NCBI GenBank assembly: GCA_937941095.1
Contig: CALDYJ010000182.1
Coordinates: 1-50,700, forward strand
DNA: 50,700 nt
From: an uncultured Saprospiraceae bacterium
GTDB taxonomy: Bacteria > Bacteroidota > Bacteroidia > Chitinophagales > Saprospiraceae
Direction of reading: 5' to 3'
Made by a program: the position numbers and the translations under genes. Shown piece after piece: positions 1-7,750 of the stretch. Position 1 is the first letter of the stretch. Each line of letters opens with the position of its first letter. A model generated the notes under the pieces. That model saw nothing but the letters and a program-made list of their open reading frames with translations, was not told where the DNA came from and searched no databases.

Positions 1-1
1 C

Positions 2-745
2 TGGAGTAAATTTGAGAAAGGAGAAATTACCACTGATGACATCAGAAAAGATAGATTTTCTCAACTTTTTGGAGCATTAAAAATAAATCATATTGATCCC
101 ATTGAATTTAATGCCTCTTATATTGAAGACATTATCTTCTACACCGAACTCTACCCAGGTGCTCTCAGCCTATTAAAAAGACTAAAGGAAAAGTATAAAT
201 TAGCCATAGTAACGAACGGTCTAAAAGAAGCTCAAAGAGCAAGAATAGAAAAGGTTGGGATCACTGAGTTGTTTGAAACGATAGTCGTTTCTGATGAAAT
301 AGGATCAGCTAAACCAGATCAAGCATATTTTGAATACACTCACACTAAAATTGGAGAACCTTCTAAAGAGGAAGTCTTAGTGATCGGTGATAATTTGAAA
401 TCGGATATAATTGGGGCTAATGATTTCGGTTATAAATCTTGTTGGATCTCAGAAAAAGAAGAAAGTAAAACAATTAAACCGGATTTCATTATTAAGGATG
501 TAAACAAATTATACACAATTTTGAATGTGTATAATAATGTAGCTTGTAGTTTTTATGATGAATTAGAATTGCATGCGGTGCAAGGCAATAAAATCAGGCT
601 TGATTTTATAAATGAAAGCGGCCTTAAAGAAGTTACTCATACAAAAATTAAGAACCTAGAAACTCATAATAAAGAAGAGTTCTTAATTACTCAAGAAGGA
701 TTAAAAATTAGATTAGATAAGATTAACAACTTAGCTATAGATTAA
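2..745 (+). CDS. YjjG-like HAD phosphatase fused to a C-terminal Rof-like domain (5' truncated)
   Basis: The frame is open to the left edge, so the N-terminus with the first catalytic Asp is missing. Counting from the first visible codon, motif II is TNG (71-73), the motif III lysine is in SAKPD (102-106) and motif IV is GDNLKSD (129-135). This is the layout of YjjG-type HAD 5'-nucleotidases that dephosphorylate small phosphorylated metabolites such as nucleotides. The HAD fold should end near residue 177. About 68 further residues (genomic 539-742) begin ACSFYDELELHA and end LKIRLDKINNL, which closely resembles free-standing Rof (Rho-binding antiterminator) proteins with their CxxYDxLE start and IRLDxI end. 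No stop separates the two parts. It ends 2 bp from the convergent TPR gene. The HAD call is firm; the Rof-like call rests on motif recall. Confidence 0.85.
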   Translation, partial: WSKFEKGEITTDDIRKDRFSQLFGALKINHIDPIEFNASYIEDIIFYTELYPGALSLLKRLKEKYKLAIVTNGLKEAQRARIEKVGITELFETIVVSDEIGSAKPDQAYFEYTHTKIGEPSKEEVLVIGDNLKSDIIGANDFGYKSCWISEKEESKTIKPDFIIKDVNKLYTILNVYNNVACSFYDELELHAVQGNKIRLDFINESGLKEVTHTKIKNLETHNKEEFLITQEGLKIRLDKINNLAID

Positions 746-747
746 GA

Positions 748-1479
748 CTAATACCCTCTTGTCTCTACTAATAAGTTTTTAGCTTCCTTCAAGGATGGAT
801 TTGTATCAATTGCTAATTCAAAACATTCTATTGCTTTTAAATCGTAGCCTGTTTTTTGATAAGATTTTCCAGCACAAAGCCATGTCTTGGCGGAATAAGG
901 ATTTTCGTCTAAAACTTTTTCAAAAAACGGAAGACTCTTTTTAAAATAGTTTGTAAGTACAATAGATAAGAAGAATTTATCAACCAAACTTTCTAGAAAA
1001 GCATTTCTTTTTAGCGCTTCTCTTGACCATCTATACATGGTCTTATAGTCTTTATTTAAGAAAGCAATGTCTGCTAAGAGGCCATAAGCTCTAGAAGAGA
1101 TTTCATTTTCTCTACTTTTAATCAACTTATTGGTCAATTTCAATGCTTCCTCTATCATGTCTTCATTGATAAGCTTGATCCCCAAACAAAGATCTCTTTT
1201 CTGCTTATTCGCTGGAATGTTTAGAAGGTCATAAATGACAAGAGCTTTATTGTATTGTTCTTTTTGGAAACAAATTTGGGCTTCTCTATTTAAAAACTGA
1301 GCATTATTTTCAAATAAATGTTTTGCTTTTGTGATTAAGCTAAGTGCTTCCTTAAATTGGTCATTAAGTATTAAATCATCTATGTAATCGAGGTATTCTG
1401 AAGCCTTTTTCTTCTTTAAAGTCGCTTTTACCAAGGCGGAAAAGTCTTGTTGAGGTAGCCTTTTTTTCTTAATGCTCAT
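748..1479 (-). CDS. TPR-repeat protein
   Basis: 243 residues. After a Lys-rich start (MSIKKKRLPQQDF) the protein is a helical solenoid; the clearest TPR unit is near the C-terminus (NPYSAKTWLCAGKSYQKTG, then LKAIECFELAIDTNPS), with weaker units earlier (ALSLITKAKHLFENNAQFLN). There is no signal peptide or membrane helix, so it is likely a cytoplasmic protein-interaction scaffold. The partner is unknown. It lies about 400 bp downstream of the small double-glycine peptide gene and in the same orientation as the larger TPR gene at 2134-3543, but the gap and a candidate terminator between them suggest separate transcription. Function not assigned. Confidence 0.8.
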   Translation of the reverse strand: MSIKKKRLPQQDFSALVKATLKKKKASEYLDYIDDLILNDQFKEALSLITKAKHLFENNAQFLNREAQICFQKEQYNKALVIYDLLNIPANKQKRDLCLGIKLINEDMIEEALKLTNKLIKSRENEISSRAYGLLADIAFLNKDYKTMYRWSREALKRNAFLESLVDKFFLSIVLTNYFKKSLPFFEKVLDENPYSAKTWLCAGKSYQKTGYDLKAIECFELAIDTNPSLKEAKNLLVETRGY

Positions 1480-1881
1480 GTGTGTGTTATAGTGTTTTGT
1501 AAAAAGTGTTTCAAGATCATAACAATTGATAGTACAATGAAGTGCTACAATTTGGGCTACTTAAAAAGTATACGACCCAACCTTCATAAGGTTCTATTTA
1601 TCAATCTCTGATATCAAAAAAAATCTGCCCACTACTCTTGATATCATTTTGGTACTTAAAACATCTCCTTAAACCTTTTTTGCAAAAAATAAGCGACAAT
1701 TAAGTCGCTAGTTCTTTAAATGAAACTTTTATTTATTGTGTTTGGCATAAATGTTTCATCGAAGAGGGTTAACGCTAGTAAAAATTAGTTTAAATGAGAG
1801 TTGTCTTGTTTTCAGAGCTTTTTGCGGCAAGCTTAAAGGTAATAATTAATTGAGAATTAGTAAGAAGAAAACTTAATAATT
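1480..1881. other. Non-coding stretch, 402 bp
   Basis: No convincing ORF on either strand. It contains the minus-strand hairpin listed separately (1684-1709) and a loose 7-bp inverted pair ATGAAAC (1720-1726) / GTTTCAT (1753-1759). The part next to 1479 should hold the promoter of the TPR gene at 748-1479, but I see no TAnnTTTG box. Confidence 0.5.
1684..1709 (-). terminator. Candidate intrinsic terminator behind the GG-peptide gene
   Basis: AGCGAC (1692-1697) and GTCGCT (1704-1709) form a perfect 6-bp stem with the 6-nt loop AATTAA. Read on the minus strand the stem is followed by TATTTTTT. It lies about 170 bp past the stop of the peptide gene. The stem is short, so termination strength is uncertain. 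Confidence 0.45.
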
Positions 1882-2052
1882 TTATTGTGGAACGATAAAG
1901 CGTAGACCTCCTTTTGAGCTTCTCCTTTTTTTACCACCCTTTATGATGGAAAGGTCTTTTTCGGTGAGGGTAAAAGGCTTTCGTGCTAAACCTTTTATTG
2001 ATTTAGAGGAAGGAGATTTTCCGGGTTTTTTAATGCTTTTTTTCTTTGCCAT
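1882..2052 (-). CDS. Small peptide with double-glycine leader motif
   Basis: A 56-codon ORF from ATG (2052-2050) to TAA (1884-1882). Residues 27-40 read FTLTEKDLSIIKGG, which matches the double-glycine leader consensus position by position: Leu -12, Thr -11, Asp -8, Leu -7, Ile -4, Gly -2, Gly -1. Cleavage after Gly40 would release the 16-residue strongly basic peptide KKRRSSKGGLRFIVPQ. The first 26 residues are Lys/Ser rich. Such leaders are normally processed and exported by PCAT-type ABC transporters with a C39 peptidase domain (family knowledge); no such gene is in this window. It lies 81 bp downstream of the larger TPR gene and could be co-transcribed with it. The motif is clear; expression and processing are inferred. 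Confidence 0.55.
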   Translation of the reverse strand: MAKKKSIKKPGKSPSSKSIKGLARKPFTLTEKDLSIIKGGKKRRSSKGGLRFIVPQ

Positions 2053-2133
2053 TCTTTTTTTACCTAAGATATAGGTACAACAATAAATGAAAAACGATTT
2101 ATTTATTTTATTGTTACAAACATTGTACTAAAT

Positions 2134-3543
2134 CTATTCAAAGTCAAAAAAACCGTCAGGTAAGTCTTGATCACCTTTTTCTAAAATAGGAAGGTCAACA
2201 TTTCCCCTACAATACCTGTAAAATCCGCCAAATTGCTTGTCGTGATATAATGCAGGCGATATACTTAAGATGATTTCAAATTGGTTTTCGGTGATTTCAT
2301 CAAAGAGTTCCAAGCACTTGTAGGCATTTATAGTATCTCCTTTACTAAAATAGCAAGCAGCTTTGTAAATGTCAGTTATTGAATCTCCAAATATTTCAAA
2401 GGCGTTCTTGCATAAATGAAGCGCAGAGTTGATTTCTTCATGCCTAATCAAGAATTCTATGGCAAAAAGCCAGTTTTGAAGATTATCTGGTTCTAGATCC
2501 ATCGCTTCAAGTAAATGCTTAAAGGATTTTTTATGCTCACCCATGTGATAATAAGCTAATCCTAAATTAGTTTGCACAGCTGATTCTTTCGGATTTATCT
2601 CATTAGCTTTTAAATAATTTTCTATGGCTTCAGTATGATTAGCAAAATGGACAAGACATAAACCTTTGTAAAGGTAACATTGCCAAGATTCTGGTTCAAA
2701 CTCTTGATATTTTGAAGCATAATAGAAAGCGAAACTGAAATTTTCTGTTGCTAAATAACATTCAGCTAATTCAATCATGATTAAAGGCTCCTTATCTCCT
2801 TTTAATTCATAATGTCTATTTAATGTTTTTATAGCATTATTGTAGTCTCCATGATGTTTATAAGTTATAGATAAAAACCAATTTGCGTCGGAATAATCTT
2901 CATCTATTGCCAAAGCCATTTCGAAAGCGTGAATGGCTTTTTTTATTTGCGAAGAATGATTGTACGCATGACCTAAATTATACCATGCATACTTGTTGTA
3001 TGCATCTTTTTCCAAAAGCTCATTGTGAATTTGGATGCTATCAGTATGGTTACCATTTACTTCATATATGAACCATAATGCTTTTAAAGATTCAACACAA
3101 GTTTCATCAGATTTTAAAACAAGCTTGTAAAGTTCTAATGCTTTATCAAATCTTGCTTGATCAAGATGTATTTTCGCGATTGTTTTATCTAAATCATTTA
3201 GCAGCGCTAGATCACCAGCTCCTATGTCTTCTTTCAAAAACTCATATAAGCTTAAAGCTTCTTCTTTTTTATCAAGAGCGTAAAGTGCATTCCCTTTCAT
3301 GACATGTAACTCAAAAGTTGGCTCTTTTTGGGATTCTATAAGAGCGATTACTTCTTCATATTTCATCTCATCCATTAAAAACTGTGACTTTTTTTCTATC
3401 AGGAAAGCTGAGTTTGGAAATTTGCTCAATCCCTCCTCAATGGAGCTCAAAGCTTGGCTGCCTTTACCCTCTTGCATCATCTCCGTTGCCTTGTTAGCAT
3501 AGACCGCTTCCTCTTCTGTACTTACCGTTCTCGTTTGTGACAT
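2134..3543 (-). CDS. Large TPR-repeat protein
   Basis: 469 residues, almost entirely tandem TPR units; good examples are NKYAWYNLGHAYNHSSQIKKA followed by a parallel unit starting YSDANWFLSITYKHHGD, and a further pair near residues 310-350 (SAVQTNLGLAYYHMGEHKKS). The C-terminus is acidic and ends DLPDGFFDFE. No signal peptide or membrane segment is visible, so it is probably a cytoplasmic scaffold. Directly downstream on the same strand is the double-glycine peptide gene. The upstream region is a 462-bp divergent intergenic stretch with two strong inverted repeats. Specific function unknown. Confidence 0.85.
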   Translation of the reverse strand: MSQTRTVSTEEEAVYANKATEMMQEGKGSQALSSIEEGLSKFPNSAFLIEKKSQFLMDEMKYEEVIALIESQKEPTFELHVMKGNALYALDKKEEALSLYEFLKEDIGAGDLALLNDLDKTIAKIHLDQARFDKALELYKLVLKSDETCVESLKALWFIYEVNGNHTDSIQIHNELLEKDAYNKYAWYNLGHAYNHSSQIKKAIHAFEMALAIDEDYSDANWFLSITYKHHGDYNNAIKTLNRHYELKGDKEPLIMIELAECYLATENFSFAFYYASKYQEFEPESWQCYLYKGLCLVHFANHTEAIENYLKANEINPKESAVQTNLGLAYYHMGEHKKSFKHLLEAMDLEPDNLQNWLFAIEFLIRHEEINSALHLCKNAFEIFGDSITDIYKAACYFSKGDTINAYKCLELFDEITENQFEIILSISPALYHDKQFGGFYRYCRGNVDLPILEKGDQDLPDGFFDFE

Positions 3544-3717
3544 AAAAAATGTGTGGTTTATAATGTTTTCAAAATGTGTATTTCGGTCTTCCTAAGCTTC
3601 TTATATATGATGTAATATCTATATTTTCTTTGAATTTTAAAAAAATAAATAAAAACCAAGCATTTACCAACAATACGAAACAATTCATAATCTACTTAAA
3701 ATCAATACAATATAAAT

Positions 3718-3737
3718 TTAATATCAAAAGATATTAA
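3718..3737. repeat. 8-bp inverted repeat (operator-like)
   Basis: TTAATATC, spacer AAAA, GATATTAA: a perfect 8-bp dyad with a 4-nt spacer, about 175 bp upstream of the TPR gene start. The geometry fits a dimeric regulator site, but the low sequence complexity means it could be chance. Confidence 0.35.
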
Positions 3738-3844
3738 TCTACCATCTTTGTAAACACTTATATTTATTGAAGTAATTTTTTTTACTATTTTTTTATCTAC
3801 ACTGCTTAATACGATCTATGTAAGCCACATTTTGTGACACAAAA

Positions 3845-3895
3845 TATTTACTTAAATATAATTTTCATATAAAGAAATTTATATTTAAGTAAATA
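3845..3895. repeat. Perfect 17-bp inverted repeat with 17-nt spacer
   Basis: TATTTACTTAAATATAA (3845-3861) is exactly complementary to TTATATTTAAGTAAATA (3879-3895); the spacer is 3862-3878. There is no G+C-rich stem and no T-run, and both flanking genes point away from it, so a terminator role is unlikely. It could be a regulator-binding site, an RNA structure in the 5' leader of the GIN gene (about 110 bp upstream of its ATG), or a relic of a mobile unit. Confidence 0.7.
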
Positions 3896-4005
3896 GTTAT
3901 CGACTTTAAGTCTTTAGTTAATTCTTCCAGTTTTGATTTTGAACGCAACCCTTCAAAAATCGAAATGTCTTTACTACCAACAACTAATCAATAAAAAATA
4001 ATATT

Positions 4006-4716
4006 ATGCTACAGAAATTGCTCATATGCTCTTTAATACTTTGCTTCAATCTTAATTTCGCTTCTGCCCAAAACAAAAGAAGTAGCGCTAAACTAGAAGC
4101 AAAAGAAATCAAACTAGATCAATTCAGCGCCATTAGAGTTGATGGTGTATTTAATGTATACCTGCAAAAAGCTCAAGCTGAATCCTTAATCATTGAAACT
4201 AATAATGACTACCATGAATTGATCAATGCTGAAGTAAGAAGTGGAGTGCTAGTTATAGACATGGAAAAGACAAGACGGATGAAAGTGAAGAAATTCAATC
4301 TTTACATCAATTATGTAAACCTCAATACTATAGAACTTGACATCATCGGGAACTTAACTGCGGATGATGAATTGGCTAGCGAACAATTGGACATCATCTT
4401 AGAAGGGGTAGGAAATACAGATCTAAATTTAGATTGTGATAAATTAGACGTTGAAATAAAGAGAATTGGTAATGTAGAAATGACTGGTCGTGCAGCTGAT
4501 GTAAACATTGATTCTAGATGTACAGGAAACGTTTCTTGTCGTAATTTAAGAGCTCAAAATCTGAGGCTAAGAAATAAAAGTGTTGGAAATGTTAGTGTTC
4601 ACGCTGAAGAAACTTTGGATATTGACTCTTCTGGAGTAGGAAATGTCTCTTATTCTGGAAATGCAAAAATTGTCAACTTAGATTCAAGTGGTGTTGGTAA
4701 AGTAAGAAAGTTATAA
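4006..4716 (+). CDS. Secreted GIN-domain protein (DUF2807, putative adhesin-like head domain)
   Basis: 236 residues with a Sec signal peptide of about 21 residues ending in FASAQ. The mature protein is a right-handed beta-solenoid of the GIN/DUF2807 type, recognised by the repeated Gly-Asn or Gly-Val turns: IIGNLTADD, EGVGNTDLNL, KRIGNVEMTG, CTGNVSC, KSVGNVSV, SGVGNVSYSG and SGVGKVRKL at the C-terminus. This family is widespread in Bacteroidota as exported proteins of unknown role; 'adhesin' is only a family label. It is monocistronic: a strong terminator follows 24 bp downstream and the next gene is convergent. Confidence 0.85.
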   Translation: MLQKLLICSLILCFNLNFASAQNKRSSAKLEAKEIKLDQFSAIRVDGVFNVYLQKAQAESLIIETNNDYHELINAEVRSGVLVIDMEKTRRMKVKKFNLYINYVNLNTIELDIIGNLTADDELASEQLDIILEGVGNTDLNLDCDKLDVEIKRIGNVEMTGRAADVNIDSRCTGNVSCRNLRAQNLRLRNKSVGNVSVHAEETLDIDSSGVGNVSYSGNAKIVNLDSSGVGKVRKL

Positions 4717-4740
4717 TATACTTTTGTTTTAGCTTTTCTT

Positions 4741-4779
4741 AAACCTTCCTTTGCTTTATTGTAGTAAAGGAAGGTTTTT
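4741..4779 (+). terminator. Intrinsic terminator of the GIN gene
   Basis: AAACCTTCCTTT (4741-4752) pairs perfectly with AAAGGAAGGTTT (4766-4777), a 12-bp stem with a 13-nt loop, followed by TTCTTTT. It sits between the stops of two convergent genes. Confidence 0.85.
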
Positions 4780-4801
4780 CTTTTATAGCCTTCTTCTGTT
4801 T

Positions 4802-5362
4802 TTAATTTAAAACACACTTTATTTCTATTGCGGTCTTATCCCCTACCATTCCTGTTCCCGTTTGTTCTCCGAGTTTGAAGTCCAAACGATTAATTTCAAA
4901 ATTTCCTACAAATGTATCTCCATCAAAAGTAAAAGGAATCTCTACTTCTTTTTCTACTCCAAGCATTTTTAGAAGTCCTACTGTTTTAAAACCTCCTTCG
5001 GATTGAGTTATGGAATTAGACTCAAAACATATCTGGGGATATTCGACTACATTAAAGAAATCTTCCTTTTTTAAGTGTTTATCTCTTTTCTTATTAGATG
5101 TATTTACTGTATTTGCGTTTACACACACATTAAAACTACAGATAGAAAGGTCTTCTTCATCAAAGGAGAGTTCTCCTTGCATTTCGGTAAATGTTCCTTT
5201 TACTGTTCTAAACTTCAAGTTACTTATCTGGAAATTCACATGTGATTTTTCTGCATTAATTTCTTGTCTGGGTATTTCTGTTTCTTGCCCTAATACAAGA
5301 TGCTGCATATTTGCTATCAGCATGAATACCATAATTGTCTTCTTTATAAATTCTTTCATCAT
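4802..5362 (-). CDS. YceI-family periplasmic lipid-binding-like protein
   Basis: About 186 residues from ATG at 5362 (a second ATG follows directly; a TTG at 5365 is less likely). A signal peptide ends near HLVLGQ. The mature part is a YceI-type lipocalin-like barrel: HVNFQISNLKFRTVKGTF at the start, then the conserved strand set around NTSNKKRDKHLKKEDFFNV (the family's R-D-x-H-L motif) and LKMLGVEKEVEIPFTF near the C-terminus. YceI proteins bind isoprenoid or amphiphilic ligands in the periplasm (family knowledge). A TATATTTG box lies 16 bp upstream of the start, implying a very short leader. Confidence 0.88.
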   Translation of the reverse strand: MMKEFIKKTIMVFMLIANMQHLVLGQETEIPRQEINAEKSHVNFQISNLKFRTVKGTFTEMQGELSFDEEDLSICSFNVCVNANTVNTSNKKRDKHLKKEDFFNVVEYPQICFESNSITQSEGGFKTVGLLKMLGVEKEVEIPFTFDGDTFVGNFEINRLDFKLGEQTGTGMVGDKTAIEIKCVLN

Positions 5363-5377
5363 CAAAATTTTCTACTA

Positions 5378-5385
5378 CAAATATA
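5378..5385 (-). promoter_or_regulatory. Bacteroidota -7 box for the YceI gene
   Basis: On the minus strand the sequence is TATATTTG, an exact match to the TAnnTTTG consensus. A convincing -33 TTTG element is not visible. Transcription would begin roughly 10 nt before the ATG at 5362. Confidence 0.5.
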
Positions 5386-5445
5386 AGCTTCTTGTAATTT
5401 TCAGCGCCACATGAAGATGTGGTCTCCCTTACTACTTTGCCACCC

Positions 5446-5453
5446 TATCTTTG
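5446..5453 (+). promoter_or_regulatory. Bacteroidota -7 box for the duplicated-domain secreted protein
   Basis: TATCTTTG matches TAnnTTTG exactly and is 39 bp upstream of the ATG at 5493. A possible upstream start (TTG at 5451) lies inside this box, which supports the start at 5493. No clear -33 element. Confidence 0.5.
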
Positions 5454-5492
5454 AATCATCAATTATTCGTTAATTATTTTAATTTTAATCAA

Positions 5493-6131
5493 ATGAAAAA
5501 TCTTATTTCTTTTTTATCTATGTTCTCTTTCTTTTTACTTTTCAGTACAGAAGCTTCTGCCAATTCTGTCAATGGTGAAAATGTTATTTTCGTTAAAATG
5601 ACCAATTCAAATAACGAATTTGTTGGATGTTTTGCTAATCGAGGAAATCGTAATTGGGTAGAAGAAGGTACTACTTTAGGTCGTACTCGTTTTACTTTTA
5701 AAGAATTAAACAGGGATGCTTGGTCTGTTTATTTAAAAGATGAATCACGAAACATAAGCATTCAATTAGATTTACACACTAAGAAGGTTTACTATACTGG
5801 CGCTGATGGAAAGCGTGTTGAACTTTACAACATCTCTAAGGCCTACTCTAAGGTCGATGGTAGAATTGCAACAAGGGTTAATATGAAAACTAAAGAAGGG
5901 CCAGGTTATTTCAAAATGCTTGATAATGGAAACTGGGTTGAAGGTAGAGTTAAACCTGGTTACTCTGGCAGTACCTTTACTGAGATGAATCGTGACGATT
6001 GGTCTATTTACTTAAGAGATGCAAGCCGAGGGCTTTATATCCAATTAGATTTGCACACGAGAAAGGTTATGATTAGTTATGACAATAATCGTACGCCAGC
6101 ATTCTTATATAATATCAATGCCGCACAATAA
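5493..6131 (+). CDS. Secreted protein with two tandem copies of an unnamed ~70-residue domain
   Basis: 212 residues from ATG at 5493, chosen because a classical signal peptide (MKNLISFLSMFSFFLLFSTE, cleavage after ASA) starts there and a promoter box precedes it. The mature protein contains two copies of one module. Copy 1 has NWVEEG, FKELNRDAWSVYLKDESR, IQLDLHTKKV and LYNIS; copy 2 has NWVEGR, FTEMNRDDWSIYLRDASR, IQLDLHTRKV and LYNI. The pattern NWVE-F-E-NRDxWSxYLxDxSR-IQLDLHTxKV is presumably beta-rich. I do not recognise the family; a lectin- or adhesin-like role is possible but not shown. It is monocistronic with its own terminator. Confidence 0.8.
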   Translation: MKNLISFLSMFSFFLLFSTEASANSVNGENVIFVKMTNSNNEFVGCFANRGNRNWVEEGTTLGRTRFTFKELNRDAWSVYLKDESRNISIQLDLHTKKVYYTGADGKRVELYNISKAYSKVDGRIATRVNMKTKEGPGYFKMLDNGNWVEGRVKPGYSGSTFTEMNRDDWSIYLRDASRGLYIQLDLHTRKVMISYDNNRTPAFLYNINAAQ

Positions 6132-6160
6132 ACCTAGATTAGTATAATGTGACTTACTTT

Positions 6161-6195
6161 ACCTCCTCAAGCCCTTTGCTTGAGGAGGTTTCTTT
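6161..6195 (+). terminator. Intrinsic terminator
   Basis: ACCTCCTCAAG (6161-6171) pairs with CTTGAGGAGGT (6179-6189), an 11-bp perfect stem with a 7-nt loop, followed by TTCTTTATT. Confidence 0.9.
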
Positions 6196-6255
6196 ATTCC
6201 CCTTTCATGTTCCAAGTTCCTTTAAATCAATACTTAAAGTATAATCATATAAATT

Positions 6256-6342
6256 ACAATTTGTTTTAATATAAACATTTTGTTTATAATTGTCTTGGAA
6301 ATCTAAACTTCTTGTTCTATATTTGAAACAAATTGTTTTAAT
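6256..6342 (+). promoter_or_regulatory. Candidate operator region of the error-prone polymerase cassette
   Basis: Two 15-nt direct copies differ at one base: ACAATTTGTTTTAAT (6256-6270) and ACAAATTGTTTTAAT (6328-6342). Between them is a perfect dyad, TATAAACA-TTT-TGTTTATA (6270-6288). The second copy ends on the TTG start of dinB, so a bound protein would block initiation. Y-family/DnaE2 cassettes are typically damage-inducible (family knowledge); that this is the operator is inference. Confidence 0.4.
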
Positions 6343-7604
6343 TGGACGATATAAATAGCCTTTTTTCTAGAGCTGTATTGCATCTAGATTTGGATGCCTT
6401 TTTTGTTTCTGTTGCGCTTTTGCAAAATTCGGCACTTATTGGTAAACCTGTACTCATTGGTGGTCGAAGCAGGCGTGGTGTTGTTGCATCTTGCAGTTAC
6501 GAAGCGAGAAGATACGGTGTACACTCTGCCATGCCAATGCGTATGGCGCTCAACCTTTGTCCAGATGCCATTGTACTAAAAGGAGACATGGAATCTTATA
6601 GCTATTATAGTAAGTTAATCACTGAGATCATAGAAGAAGAAGCTCCTTTGTTTGAGAAATCTTCCATTGATGAATTTTATCTAGATCTATCAGGAATGGA
6701 TCAGCACATTGGTTGTTACAAATGGTCAAAAGAACTTCGTAGCAAAATCATCCGTGAAAGTGGTTTACCCATTTCCTTTGGTTTATCTATCAATAAGTTG
6801 ATATCAAAAATGAGTGCAGGAGAAGCAAAACCAAATGGTGCGAAACAGATCTTGCCAGGTGGAGAAAAATCTTTCATTCATCCCCTCTCTATTTCCAAGA
6901 TTCCTTCCATCGGAAAAGAAACCTATAAAAAATTAAGTTTTATGGGCGTTCGTACCATCCATACGCTAAGTGGAATTCCTATGAGGCTTTTACAAAGAGA
7001 ATTTGGAAAACATGGAAAGTCTATTTGGCAAAAAGCCAATGCTATTGATAATAGTGCCGTTATCCCCTACACTGACAAAAAATCTATTTCTACGGAACGT
7101 ACCTTTCAAGTAGATACCATCAATGTCGTAAACCTTCAAAGCATATTAACTGGTATGGTTGAAAAGCTAGGTTTTGAGTTGCGCAGTATGGACAGGCTTA
7201 CAGCTTGTATTGCTGTAAAAATACGTTACTCAGATTTCAATACTTATTCCAAACAAAAACGAATTCCCTACACCGCTAATGACAAGATACTATTACGTTA
7301 TGCCAAAGAACTTTTCGAACAGCTCTACGAAAGAAGACAATTGGTAAGATTGGTTGGCGTACGCCTTAGCAGTATTGTCCCTGGTAATTATCAAATAAGT
7401 TTGTTTGACGATACCACAGAAGAGATGAATCTGCTCCAAACCATGGACAATATAAAAAGTCGCTTCGGTGCTAATGCAGTAAGCAGAGCTTCAAGTCTTG
7501 TTAGTGCTAAAACTAGCTCTACTGCCAAAGTAATCAAGACCTTTAAGCATTCAAAAAACGGTACTTATTCTAAAAACAATTCTAAAAAGTTGCGGGCAGG
7601 TTAA
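6342..7604 (+). CDS. dinB: Y-family translesion DNA polymerase (DinB/Pol IV-like)
   Basis: 420 residues. The catalytic carboxylates of an active Y-family enzyme are present: LDLDAFF near residue 17 and SSIDEFYLDL near residue 107, so this is not an inactive ImuB. Further landmarks are YEARRYGVHSAMP, SFGLSINKLISKMSAGEAKP, the HhH segment IPSIGKETYKKL and a C-terminal little-finger domain ending with QISLF, a good match to the beta-clamp binding pentapeptide. The start must be TTG at 6342, since an in-frame stop precedes it directly and no ATG fits. It is followed 146 bp later by a short DnaE, so the pair forms an error-prone translesion cassette. No ImuA or LexA-like gene is beside it. Confidence 0.9.
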   Translation: MDDINSLFSRAVLHLDLDAFFVSVALLQNSALIGKPVLIGGRSRRGVVASCSYEARRYGVHSAMPMRMALNLCPDAIVLKGDMESYSYYSKLITEIIEEEAPLFEKSSIDEFYLDLSGMDQHIGCYKWSKELRSKIIRESGLPISFGLSINKLISKMSAGEAKPNGAKQILPGGEKSFIHPLSISKIPSIGKETYKKLSFMGVRTIHTLSGIPMRLLQREFGKHGKSIWQKANAIDNSAVIPYTDKKSISTERTFQVDTINVVNLQSILTGMVEKLGFELRSMDRLTACIAVKIRYSDFNTYSKQKRIPYTANDKILLRYAKELFEQLYERRQLVRLVGVRLSSIVPGNYQISLFDDTTEEMNLLQTMDNIKSRFGANAVSRASSLVSAKTSSTAKVIKTFKHSKNGTYSKNNSKKLRAG

Positions 7605-7750
7605 TAAGCCGCCCTAACAATTCTAGTATTGATGTCAAGGCATCAAAATCATTCTAGACACAAGAACGAAAGAGAAAACGAATTGAGAAGTACTGGCTAG
7701 CTAGACTTAGGACTACTAGCGTTTTGACTAGCACAAGAATTCGAACTTAA

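Larger units (their letters stand above)
3544..4005. other. Divergent intergenic region, 462 bp, with two inverted repeats
   Basis: Lies between the minus-strand TPR gene and the plus-strand GIN-domain gene and must contain promoters for both. It is extremely A+T rich. No ORF is convincing. I see no perfect TAnnTTTG box; the inverted repeats at 3718-3737 and 3845-3895 are the only structured elements. Confidence 0.6.

Noticed and set aside
1751..1852. 33-codon plus-strand ORF in the 402-bp gap
   Set aside because: No motif, no ribosome-binding or promoter signal; consistent with chance.
5010..5414. 134-codon plus-strand ORF antisense to the YceI gene
   Set aside because: Shadow; the minus strand has signal peptide, domain and promoter box.
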